DNA from: DALYJJ01 sp031969915
GTDB lineage: Bacteria; Acidobacteriota; Terriglobia; Bryobacterales; Bryobacteraceae
Assembly: GCA_031969915.1 (NCBI GenBank)
Contig: DALYJJ010000045.1
Location: forward strand, 1-42,781
Reading direction: 5' to 3'
Length of the DNA: 42,781 bases
The position numbers and the translations under genes were made by a program. Each line of letters opens with the position of its first letter. Position 1 is the first letter of the stretch. The notes under the pieces were generated by a model, which had not been told where the DNA came from, did not search any database, and saw only the letters and a list, made by a program, of their open reading frames with translations. Of this stretch, positions 31,779 through 39,685 are shown in pieces.

Positions 31779-33091
31779 ACGGACGGGGCTCCCAAAACCG
31801 GCAAAGGACTCGCTTCCCGGAGCCCGTTGCCGGTGAGGGAACCGGCGAGCACCGTAGTGAGTAGGTTCTCCGGGCGAGGCACGGCGAGTTCGACGGAGAG
31901 ATAGTTATCCGAAAGCGCCGTGCCGGGCTTGCCGAGCGTGACCACGGACAGGCTGCGGCCCACGAAGCGGCGGCGGAAAGCGAGGTTCTTCTCCGCGCCG
32001 AGGGCGCGCAGGACACGGGTTCGTTCGCGGCGCACCGCCATGGGGACCTGGTCCGGCCGCCCGGCCGCCTCCGTGCCGGGGCGTTCGGAGTAAGTGAAGA
32101 CGTGAAGATAGGTGAAGGGCAGGGAGGCGATGAAGGCGCGGTTCTCCTCGAACTCGGCGTCTGTTTCTCCGGGGAAGCCGGTCATCACATCGGCGCCGAT
32201 GGCGGCGTCCGGCATCAGCTCGTGCGCTTTGCGCACGCGGTCTTCGTAATGCCGCGACCGGTACTTCCGCCGCATGCGCCTGAGCACCGCGTCGCTCCCC
32301 GATTGCAGCGGCGCGTGGACGTGTTTGGCAATGCGGGGCGACTCCGCCATCACGGCCAGCAGGGCGTCGGTGAAGTCCATGGGCTCCACGGAACTGAGCC
32401 GGATCCGTTCGATCGGAGTTTCGTCCAACAGCCGGCGCAGCAGAGCGGCCAGGCGCAGGTTCATCCCCTGTTCGCGTCCCCACCGGCCCAGATTGATGCC
32501 GCTCAACACCACCTCGCGATACCGGGGGGCAAGGCGCGCCACCTGCCCCACCACTTCATCGGCGGGCAGGCTGCGGCTGCGCCCGCGCACGCTCGGAATG
32601 ATGCAGAACGAACACCGGTTGCTGCACCCGTCCTGGATCTTGAGGTTCGGCCGGGTGCGGTCGGCCGAGGATTCCTCGACGGGCGCGGTGAGAAAGCTGG
32701 TGACTTCGCCAACGTGAATGCCGCCGTGATACGGAATGCCGGGAGCGAAGACGGCTTCATCGGCGATCAGATCCGGGATGGCGGTCTTGTGGGAATTGCC
32801 CACCACCCAGGTGACGCCCGGCAGGGCCGCCAGTTCCTCGGGTGCGCGTTGGGCGTAGCAGCCGGTCACCAGGATCCGGGCTTCCGGGTTCTCGCGATGC
32901 ACGCGGCGCACGGCGGAGCGGACGTCTTCATCCGCGGCGGCGGTCACCGTGCATGTATTCAGAATGACCAGATTCGCTTCGGCGTGTTCGCGGGCGGCTT
33001 CGAAACCCTGGGTGGCCAGCAGCGTTTCAAGTGCGGTGCCGTCGGCCTGTGTCGCGCGGCAGCCGAAATTCTGAATGTGGACTTTGGGCAC
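31775..33091 (-). CDS. mtaB: tRNA t6A37 methylthiotransferase MtaB
   Basis: The 438-residue radical-SAM methylthiotransferase converts t6A to ms2t6A at position 37 of ANN-decoding tRNAs. The N-terminal MTTase domain supplies Cys11, Cys47 and Cys78 for one Fe-S cluster ('NFGCRATQAD', 'ILNTCTV', 'VTGCYAQRAPEEL'); the radical-SAM site is 'CSNRCSFC' (156-163). 'ADVMTGFPGETDAEF' and 'HVFTYSERPGT' are typical of the family, and a TRAM-like tail follows. The short N-terminus and the opening 'KVHIQNFGCR' fit MtaB rather than MiaB or RimO. The start is GTG at 33091 with TATAAT 8 bases upstream. Confidence 0.92.
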   Translation of the reverse strand: MPKVHIQNFGCRATQADGTALETLLATQGFEAAREHAEANLVILNTCTVTAAADEDVRSAVRRVHRENPEARILVTGCYAQRAPEELAALPGVTWVVGNSHKTAIPDLIADEAVFAPGIPYHGGIHVGEVTSFLTAPVEESSADRTRPNLKIQDGCSNRCSFCIIPSVRGRSRSLPADEVVGQVARLAPRYREVVLSGINLGRWGREQGMNLRLAALLRRLLDETPIERIRLSSVEPMDFTDALLAVMAESPRIAKHVHAPLQSGSDAVLRRMRRKYRSRHYEDRVRKAHELMPDAAIGADVMTGFPGETDAEFEENRAFIASLPFTYLHVFTYSERPGTEAAGRPDQVPMAVRRERTRVLRALGAEKNLAFRRRFVGRSLSVVTLGKPGTALSDNYLSVELAVPRPENLLTTVLAGSLTGNGLREASPLPVLGAPSV

Positions 33092-33099
33092 GTATTCCC

Positions 33100-33105
33100 A
33101 TTATA
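33100..33105 (-). promoter_or_regulatory. Consensus -10 box (TATAAT) of mtaB
   Basis: A perfect TATAAT on the minus strand ends 8 bases before the GTG start, so the mRNA is probably leaderless. No convincing -35 was found. Confidence 0.5.
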
Positions 33106-33154
33106 GAGAGCGGCCTATATCCGGCCGGGCGAAGCGGGCCGATACTCAATCAGT

Positions 33155-34120
33155 ATGGCCGCCGATCGCGTTCTCTCACAGGAAGAGATCGACAGTGTAT
33201 TCCGCAACCTGCGGGAGCCCAGCGCCGACGACGATCCTTCGCGGCGGGCGATCGTCTACGACTTCAGCCGGCCGGACCGAATCGCCAAGGACCAGTTGCG
33301 GGCGATCCACCTGCTTCACGACAACTTCACGCGGAGCCTGGCCTCCAGCTTATCGGCGTATCTGCGCGCGTACGTGATTGTGAACCTGGTTTCGGTGGAG
33401 CAGCTTTCGTTCATGGAATTCTCGCAGACGCTGCCCTCGCCGACCTGTCTCGTCTCGATGAGCATGAAGCCGTTCGACGGCAACGCCGTGCTGGAGTTGA
33501 ATCCCCAGGTGGTGTTTCCGATTCTGGAGATGCTGCTGGGCGGCGTGGGCAAGCCGGTGGGCAAGGTGACACGCGAGATCACGGAGATCGAGCAGGTGAT
33601 CCTCGACGGGCTGTTCCGCATCGTTTTGCAGGACCTGGAGTCGGCCTGGCGGACGATCACCAACATCGAGTTCAAAGTGGAGAGTCACGAAACGGAGCCG
33701 CAACTGCTGCAGATAATGGCCCCCAATGAGGCCGTCGTCTCCCTGGGCATCGAGATTCGCATCGGTGAGACGTCGGGGATGATGAACATCGGCGTGCCCT
33801 CGCTGATCATCAAAATGCTCCGGCAGAGGTTCGACCAGCAGTGGACGATGCGCAAGAGCGAGTCGACGGTGGCCGAGAACAACCGCATGTTCCGGCTGGT
33901 GAAGCCGTCCGAATTGCGCTTCGACGCACGGCTTTCCGGCCCGCACCTGACCGTGGAGGACCTGATGGGTCTGGAAGTGGGGGATGTTCTGGAGTTCGAC
34001 TTCCCGGTGAACCGGCCGCTGGATCTGCTCGTGAACGGGTCGATCAAATATCACGGCCACGTGGTAGACAACGGGCGCAAGAAGGCATTCCACATCGGCG
34101 AGATCAGCGCACCGGCGTAG
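33155..34120 (+). CDS. fliM: Flagellar motor switch protein FliM
   Basis: The 321-residue protein matches FliM throughout: N-terminal CheY-binding-type peptide 'VLSQEEIDSVFRNL' (6-19), then 'YDFSRPDRIAKDQLRAIHLL' and 'HDNFTRSLASSLSAYLR', the middle CheC-like domain ('GGVGKPVGKVTREITEIEQV', 'VESHETEPQLLQIMAPNEAV'), and the C-terminal SpoA/FliN-like domain ('LEVGDVLEFDFPVNRPLDLL', 'VNGSIKYHGHVVDNGRKK'). It forms part of the C-ring that switches motor rotation. No other flagellar structural gene is beside it. GATACT lies 8 bases before the ATG, and ATACT/AGTAT form an inverted repeat over the start region. Its end overlaps the convergent cytochrome gene by 17 bases. Confidence 0.94.
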   Translation: MAADRVLSQEEIDSVFRNLREPSADDDPSRRAIVYDFSRPDRIAKDQLRAIHLLHDNFTRSLASSLSAYLRAYVIVNLVSVEQLSFMEFSQTLPSPTCLVSMSMKPFDGNAVLELNPQVVFPILEMLLGGVGKPVGKVTREITEIEQVILDGLFRIVLQDLESAWRTITNIEFKVESHETEPQLLQIMAPNEAVVSLGIEIRIGETSGMMNIGVPSLIIKMLRQRFDQQWTMRKSESTVAENNRMFRLVKPSELRFDARLSGPHLTVEDLMGLEVGDVLEFDFPVNRPLDLLVNGSIKYHGHVVDNGRKKAFHIGEISAPA

Positions 34121-34718
34121 GGGCGGGCGGGCGGCGCTCGGGCTTCGTCGTTCCGTAATGGCAGGTGAAGCATTGGAAGACTGGCCGGGCTTTCGGGTCG
34201 AAGAAGGCGGGGATCTCGTCGAACATCCGGAGCATGTCTCGCGCAGCCGCTTTCGCCGGCCGCTCGTCCGACTCCCAGCGGCCTGCGACGTGGCAATGCC
34301 CGCAGCTCACGCCTAACGAGGCGGAATAGACGCTCATCGACATCTTGACGCTGGACGCTGGGGCTTCGGGATCCAGCACCTGCAAATTGCGAAACACCTC
34401 CCGCGCGGGCCTGGCGAGCGTGGCCTCGTCCAGCGGCGGTCCGGGCCAGGCGTCGAAGACCCGCGTCCAGGCGGCGCGCGGCAAGCGGTCGGGCTTCGCC
34501 TTGCCTCGGTGGCAGGTCCAGCAGGTGAGGCCGCCGCGGCCGCTCAGCCACTGGCCGCTGAGCGCGTCGCGCATGCGCACCATGCGACGCGCGCGGGCCT
34601 GTGTGGCGAAAACGTCGTGGCAGTGGGCACACTCCACACCCAGAGCCTCGCGAAACACACCCCGGTGCGGGTCATCGGCCTGAAGGAACAGCAGTAACAG
34701 CGGCAGTGAAGCGGGCAC
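34104..34718 (-). CDS. Exported tetraheme c-type cytochrome, reaction-centre cytochrome-like
   Basis: The 204-residue protein has a signal peptide (start GTG, MPASLPLLLLFLQA) and four CxxCH heme sites: CAHCH (30-34), CWTCH (66-70), CGHCH (139-143) and CFTCH (183-187). The second half has 'NLQVLD', 'SASLGVSCGHCHVAGRWESD', 'ARDMLRMFDEIPAFF' and 'FQCFTCHYGTTKP', the pattern of photosynthetic-reaction-centre cytochrome c subunits that is widespread in non-phototrophic Acidobacteria. The first half repeats this plan, suggesting internal duplication. It is probably a periplasmic electron carrier. The redox partner is not in the window. Confidence 0.87.
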   Translation of the reverse strand: MPASLPLLLLFLQADDPHRGVFREALGVECAHCHDVFATQARARRMVRMRDALSGQWLSGRGGLTCWTCHRGKAKPDRLPRAAWTRVFDAWPGPPLDEATLARPAREVFRNLQVLDPEAPASSVKMSMSVYSASLGVSCGHCHVAGRWESDERPAKAAARDMLRMFDEIPAFFDPKARPVFQCFTCHYGTTKPERRPPAPTPVR

Positions 34719-34772
34719 TCCCGATTCTAGCCGTCAACCGGACCGCGTGGAATCAACTTTTCGAAAAATCGA

Positions 34773-34802
34773 TTGCTTCCCCGTCGAACCGGGGAATAGA
34801 AT
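34773..34802 (+). promoter_or_regulatory. Promoter of the cyclase-toxin operon with an inverted repeat in the spacer
   Basis: TTGCTT (34773-34778) and TAGAAT (34797-34802) are 18 bases apart. Across the spacer, TTCCCC (34777-34782) and GGGGAA (34791-34796) form a perfect inverted repeat with an 8-base centre, where a repressor would block polymerase. Just upstream is an AT-rich palindrome, TTTTCGAAAA (34758-34767). The predicted leader to the ATG at 34836 is about 27 bases. Confidence 0.55.
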
Positions 34803-34835
34803 GATCGAAACTCTGAGTCTGGATCTGCTCACACG

Positions 34836-37358
34836 ATGCCGATGCGCCAACCGGTCCGTCTCGCGCTGGCAATGGCCTTCCTCGGCTTCGCCTCCGCGCA
34901 GACGATTCCACCCGCCGCCGATTCTGAGACGCGGGCGTTGCTCGATCGGGTGGATCGCGCGGTACGCGACGACCTTGCCGCGGAACGACAGAAGCTTCGC
35001 TCCGACGCCGCGGCCCTCGACGCCCCGCTGCCGGCGGTGCGCCCCGCCGCCGGACGGGACGCCGTCGAGCGGGAGCGGAGGGAACTCCTCGCCAAAGTCG
35101 AGGAGTGGTCGGCGAGTTCCGCGGTGCTGATCGACATCACAGTCCGATCCCGGGAAATCAACGACGTACTGGTTCGCTCCGAAAGCGTCGCTCAATACTA
35201 CGGCATTGACATCGCGAAGTACCGCCGCCTATACGAACTAGGGAAACGCGTCATCCGCAACAGCACCTTGGAGGTCCCCGACCGGCCGCTTCCGGACAAC
35301 GACGGCCGGCTCTCCGTCTATTTCGGCAATCTCTTCCGCGAAGCGGCTCTCCTCCAGGACGCGCTCGCGGAAGCCCGGCGCCGGAATCAGGACTACCGGA
35401 CCGGACTCTATAAGAAGGTGACCTTCGCTTACCTGCGGGCGTTGTTGAAGAGCGGAGATCCGCTCCCGCCGTGCCCGGCGGGCGCGCTGGGAACCGAGGT
35501 CCGTTTGAATGGCCGCGCACTGCGCACTCGCGGCTGCGCGGATCCGATGCTAGCCGGCCTGCGCGCCTACGTGGAAGCGCTACGCACCATTCAGTCTTCC
35601 GAAGTCGAGGCCCTCGCCGCCGAGTCCGAAGCGATCGTGGCCGAACAGCAACTGGCCGCGGACATTCTCGCCACCGTACCGCTGGTCGGCGACGCGGTCG
35701 ACCTCTACCAGGTTTACGCCAACGAGACCCTCGCCGGCCAGTGCCTGTCGCCCTTTGAACGGGGCCTGACCGCGGTGTTCGCCTTCGTCCCACTGGTGGG
35801 CCCGTCCATCGTCGAACAGGCGGTCAAGCGGTCCGATCGCGCGGCGCTTGCGGCGCAGAAACTGGACGCGTACTTCGAGGCTCTCGGAAAGTGGGGCGCT
35901 GAGAAGGCGGAGGGGTTTGCGCGGCGCCATCAGGTGGCGGCCGGGAACATACGTTCGCTTCTCGATTTTCTCCAAGGTACGCGCATCGAGATCGAGTTTC
36001 CGGAAAGTACCGCGCCCGGTAAGGCGGTGTCTGAAAAGCTCGAACGAGAGTTCAAGAAGAACAAGACCATCTACCAGACGCTGCAGGCCGCCGAGGAAGG
36101 CCGCCTCGCGGCCCGCACCGTTTCTCCCGAACTGCGCGAGCGGGCGGTTGCCGAATCCTCGCGCGTGATGGCTCGTAACCTGGACGCGATCCAACGAGGA
36201 CGGGCGGCCACGGTCCAGGCGTCGAACATGGTGGCCTCCCATCTCGATGCAATCGAGGAAGTCGCGCGGCAGCGGCGGGAGATCTTCATTTTCCGGCATG
36301 TCAACCCGGATGCGACGGCGCTCCTCGAACAGCACTACATGACCAAGGGCATGAACGTGAAGGGCAAGAGCGCCGATTGGGGGCCGCAGCGAGGCTTCAT
36401 TCCAGTCGATCAGAATCTCAGCAAGCTGGGCAATCCGGGTCACGCCAAGCTTGACGAGGTGATGCGCTTCCAGCAGAAGGTGGAGGAGTGCCTGCGGACC
36501 GGCTGTGCCTTCAAGGTAGAGTTGAAGCGGCCGGATGGATCGCTGGTGAAGGTGGTGCCCGATCCCGCCACCGGCAGCCCCACGCCTGTGCTGTTTCGGG
36601 ACGGCGTGTACCTGCACCCGGAAACCGGGGCGCCGCTGGCCCTGACGCCTGCTCAATTGGCCGGTGCGAAACCCCTTGAGGTCCTCGCCGCGCAGGACAA
36701 AGACGGAGTCCTCCGGCCTCTCACCGCCGACTACGATTTCCTCGCGATGGGGCGGAAGACAGACGTGCAATCGCCCGACTTCGATCCCGAGAAGGGCTTT
36801 GTGGGAACGATCGACCCGGCATCGATCGACGCCGTTAACCGGGGGGTGAGGGAGCGGGCGGGTTTCCAGGGAGGCAACATCGCTCACCACGGCGCAGAGG
36901 CCTGGTACCCGGATTCGCCGGGAGCGCTGAAGCAGGATCCCGTAAGCACCGTGGTCGATCCCGACCGAGGTCTGCTCTCGATCCCCCGGTGCGACGCGGC
37001 CTGCATGCGTTCATGGTGCGACACCACGGGACAATGCCGGGGCGTTCCGCTGTGCGCGAGCGCGAACGCGGCGCCGCCGTGCATCCCCATCGATCCCGAC
37101 CGTTTGCTCAAGGACTACTTCCACGCCAAGCGCCTCGAAGGCTACAATTTGTTTCCAAACAGCGCCTGGGATTGGGGTCCGTATAACGTACTCGGGGGCT
37201 GGACGCTGAACAAGTACCTTGCGTATCCCGGCGTCTCTCGCTTCCTGCGCGAAACAGCGGCTCTGCGAGCGGCTACCCGGCGAGGCATCGCCGCAGCAGT
37301 GGACCTGGTGACGCCGATGTTCGCCTGCGAGAGTGCGCCCTCCGGAGCCGCGCAATGA
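34836..37358 (+). CDS. Exported polymorphic-toxin-like protein with class II adenylate cyclase (EF/CyaA/ExoY-type) domain
   Basis: The 840-residue protein has a signal peptide (1-22, 'LALAMAFLGFASAQ'), a long helical region (30-270), a pre-toxin-like segment (about 275-331: 'VPLVGDAVDLYQVYANETLA', 'GQCLSPFERG'), a coiled stretch (390-480) and a C-terminal class II nucleotidyl cyclase domain (about 488-800). Visible cyclase motifs: 'MTKGMNVKGKSADWGP' (Lys504, Lys511), 'GFIPVDQNLSK', 'LRPLTADYDFLAMG' (metal-binding Asp632, Asp634), 'GGNIAHHGAE' (His685) and 'LLKDYFHAKRLEGYNLFPN'. Family members make cAMP or cGMP after activation by a eukaryotic cofactor. Position 691, normally a nucleotide-contacting Asn, is Tyr. 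Residues 718-750 form an insertion with six cysteines. Its stop overlaps the next start (ATGA). Activity and target are inference. Confidence 0.82.
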   Translation: MPMRQPVRLALAMAFLGFASAQTIPPAADSETRALLDRVDRAVRDDLAAERQKLRSDAAALDAPLPAVRPAAGRDAVERERRELLAKVEEWSASSAVLIDITVRSREINDVLVRSESVAQYYGIDIAKYRRLYELGKRVIRNSTLEVPDRPLPDNDGRLSVYFGNLFREAALLQDALAEARRRNQDYRTGLYKKVTFAYLRALLKSGDPLPPCPAGALGTEVRLNGRALRTRGCADPMLAGLRAYVEALRTIQSSEVEALAAESEAIVAEQQLAADILATVPLVGDAVDLYQVYANETLAGQCLSPFERGLTAVFAFVPLVGPSIVEQAVKRSDRAALAAQKLDAYFEALGKWGAEKAEGFARRHQVAAGNIRSLLDFLQGTRIEIEFPESTAPGKAVSEKLEREFKKNKTIYQTLQAAEEGRLAARTVSPELRERAVAESSRVMARNLDAIQRGRAATVQASNMVASHLDAIEEVARQRREIFIFRHVNPDATALLEQHYMTKGMNVKGKSADWGPQRGFIPVDQNLSKLGNPGHAKLDEVMRFQQKVEECLRTGCAFKVELKRPDGSLVKVVPDPATGSPTPVLFRDGVYLHPETGAPLALTPAQLAGAKPLEVLAAQDKDGVLRPLTADYDFLAMGRKTDVQSPDFDPEKGFVGTIDPASIDAVNRGVRERAGFQGGNIAHHGAEAWYPDSPGALKQDPVSTVVDPDRGLLSIPRCDAACMRSWCDTTGQCRGVPLCASANAAPPCIPIDPDRLLKDYFHAKRLEGYNLFPNSAWDWGPYNVLGGWTLNKYLAYPGVSRFLRETAALRAATRRGIAAAVDLVTPMFACESAPSGAAQ

Positions 37359-39685
37359 CACGCCCGCTGGCGGCGCTGGCCTGTGCGCTGTGTTGGGGAG
37401 GGAATGCGCAGACGCCAGCCGATCCCGCCGCGGAGATCGAACGTCTGAAAGCGGAGGTCGCCGATATCGCGCGGCCCGGCGTACCGCTCGACGTGCGCCA
37501 ACGCTATGTGGAGCGCATCCTCAAATTGCGTGAGGCGCTGGAGCGGACCGCGGCGCGGCCCGTGCTCTCCCTGATCTCCATCACCCTGAGCGGCGGCGCC
37601 GCCGATCGGACGTCGCCTGCCGCGTCGTTCGCCGAGGTGCTGGACGGCGAGTGGCGTCTGCAACCCTTCGAGCCGGGCGCTTCCTTCTCCGGCAAACACA
37701 CTCTGGCGGGTTGGCGCATGGAAGCGCGGCTGCTGTTGCCCGTGTCGATCACGTTGGGCGAGGATTTCACAATCGGCCTCTGCGGCGGGGTGACCCTGCT
37801 GCATCGGGGCGGCGACCCTCCGCGGGGGGCGGACCGGCTGCAACACGAGACGTTCGTCTCCGTGAGCCCGCGCGCCAACTACGCTCGCTCCTACCAGCAG
37901 TTCTCGCTCGCTCCCATGCGCGGCCAGGAGAACCGGCTTTCACAAACTGCCCAACTGCGATACCGTTTCGACGCCTCCTCCTCCCGCCCGCCCACCAGTT
38001 ATTCCTACCGGGCCGAGGCGGTCCACGCGGGCTCCGATGAGAACAGGTCGCGGCTCTCTCGGGGACCGATGCCCGCGCCGCGTTCGCCGGAAGGGATTAC
38101 GTTCCTCTTCGGAAGCACGAACGCGCCGGGTCCGCTCGGCACCGAGACGCAGGCACAAGCGCCGCCGGCGTTTCTGACGGTCAAGCTGGAGGAGGCCCTG
38201 ACTTATGGTTTGTCGACCCCGAGCGACTCGATGATCACGTTTCACCAGAGTGCCTTTCGGGAATGGAACGCCGTCTACCGCGTGTTGAAGCCGGGCGAAG
38301 GGGCTCCGCAATGGCCTCCTGCGCCGCCGTCGGCGGGCCCCTGCGTGCCGCCGTCCCTTGGCGGCTCGCCCGCTGAGGTTTCGACGACAGCCATTCCCAC
38401 GCCCATTGCCGCGCCCATTGCCGTGCCCGATGTGCGCGGGCGCCCCGGTGCGGGGGCGGCGGCTGCGCTGCGGGCGGCCGGGTTGCAGGTGAAGCCGCGG
38501 ATCGGTCCGGCCGCGCCGCGCCCGGAAATGGAGAACACCGTGGCCGGTCAATCCCCGGAGCCGGGCTCGCGGGCCGAACCGGGATCGCCCATCGAGATCG
38601 TTCTGCATGGCCCCCCGGCGCCCGCGTTGGCGGCGCCCGACCTCTCCGGGCTGACCGCGGCCGACGCCAAGGCCGCCTTGGAGCGCGCTGGCCTGCGGAT
38701 CCGGCCTTCCATCGGCGCGGCCGCCCCGGACGCCGCCCGTGCGCATCGGGTGCAGTCGCAGGAACCGGCGGCAGGAGCGAGTCTTTCCGCAGGTGCGGAG
38801 GTCCACGTGGTTTTGTTCGGTGCCGCTTCGGCAGGGCCGGCCGCCGCAACCCCCGGGTTGCCCCCCCTGCGGCCGCGTCCTCCGTCACGCACCTTCCAAT
38901 GCCCTCCGGCCGCAGGAGGGTGGCGCAATGTCAACGCGCAGGCGGTATCGCAACCCGGTCCGGGCCGCATGTCCGCCGTCTGTTACTACGGGCAGCAAGG
39001 AAAACCGCAGACGACGCTCACGCTTCACTACGTCGAACGGGGGTACTTCACCTTCGCCGACGGCTGCGATTCCAGCGACCGGGACGGCCGGTACATTCGT
39101 GTGTACCTGGGTGAGGATACGCGCGGGCTCGACGACCAACAAATGCGCGCGGTCTTGGGGTGGGGTTTCGCCAACCGGGATCAACTGAATCGCGAACTGA
39201 GCGATGTCGCCGGACCGGGCCTGGCGTCGCAAGCCATCGCCTTCGCCGAGTCCTGTTCCGCCCCGCCACCCCCTTTGATTGCATGCGAAGACAGCCCCTT
39301 GTGCGCCGTGGCCTGTCCGTCGATCCCCGGTTTCACAGCCGATCGCCCGGCCGCGGTCCCAAGACAGGTTTGGAGTTCGGCCGGCCAGAGCATCGATCTC
39401 CGATGCGGATACCGCGGAACGGGACGCAACTTCGTTCTGTTCGCCGCGATGGATCTGGACGCGGCCGGCGTTGCACCGCCAGGGACGGCGGGCAAGTGCG
39501 GCTCCGGGACTGTTAAAGTTATCACCGGATTCGGCCAGGCAACGCTCCAAGGAGTCAGTGCAAGTAAGCGGGCGAACGTCCGCTCGATCACCTTCGCACC
39601 GGAGCGGCAGCAGGCCATGTCCGAGGCCGCGTTGCAACTTCTTCGTCTGGTCGAAGTCCGGAGCACCCTGCCATGCATACCGTGA
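37355..39685 (+). CDS. Exported PASTA-repeat protein of the cyclase operon
   Basis: The 776-residue protein has a signal peptide (MTRPLAALACALCWGGNAQ), a charged helical segment (25-70), a domain of about 250 residues I do not recognise ('GEWRLQPFEPGASFSGKHTL', 'FVSVSPRANYARSYQQFSLA'), a Pro-rich linker, two PASTA-type modules (about 357-419, 'VPDVRGRPGAGAAAALRAAG', and 427-488, 'APDLSGLTAADAKAALERAG'), and a Cys-rich C-terminal part (about 510-776) with 'SAVCYYGQQGKPQTTLTLHY' and 'ACEDSPLCAVACPSIPGF'. PASTA modules bind peptidoglycan or proteins. The start overlaps the cyclase gene by ATGA, and the end overlaps the third gene by 13 bases, so all three are co-translated. It may display or escort the cyclase protein, by inference. 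Confidence 0.75.
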   Translation: MTRPLAALACALCWGGNAQTPADPAAEIERLKAEVADIARPGVPLDVRQRYVERILKLREALERTAARPVLSLISITLSGGAADRTSPAASFAEVLDGEWRLQPFEPGASFSGKHTLAGWRMEARLLLPVSITLGEDFTIGLCGGVTLLHRGGDPPRGADRLQHETFVSVSPRANYARSYQQFSLAPMRGQENRLSQTAQLRYRFDASSSRPPTSYSYRAEAVHAGSDENRSRLSRGPMPAPRSPEGITFLFGSTNAPGPLGTETQAQAPPAFLTVKLEEALTYGLSTPSDSMITFHQSAFREWNAVYRVLKPGEGAPQWPPAPPSAGPCVPPSLGGSPAEVSTTAIPTPIAAPIAVPDVRGRPGAGAAAALRAAGLQVKPRIGPAAPRPEMENTVAGQSPEPGSRAEPGSPIEIVLHGPPAPALAAPDLSGLTAADAKAALERAGLRIRPSIGAAAPDAARAHRVQSQEPAAGASLSAGAEVHVVLFGAASAGPAAATPGLPPLRPRPPSRTFQCPPAAGGWRNVNAQAVSQPGPGRMSAVCYYGQQGKPQTTLTLHYVERGYFTFADGCDSSDRDGRYIRVYLGEDTRGLDDQQMRAVLGWGFANRDQLNRELSDVAGPGLASQAIAFAESCSAPPPPLIACEDSPLCAVACPSIPGFTADRPAAVPRQVWSSAGQSIDLRCGYRGTGRNFVLFAAMDLDAAGVAPPGTAGKCGSGTVKVITGFGQATLQGVSASKRANVRSITFAPERQQAMSEAALQLLRLVEVRSTLPCIP

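Noticed and set aside
30658..32016. Single open frame reading through the N gap into the mtaB region
   Set aside because: Its part upstream of the gap is in the wrong frame for both the oxidase and MtaB; it is an artefact of the 10-N spacer.
35580..36890. Minus-strand open frame (436 residues) opposite the cyclase gene, considered as a possible antisense antitoxin or immunity gene
   Set aside because: No start signal, no domain, and composition of a shadow frame; the cyclase motifs fix the real strand.
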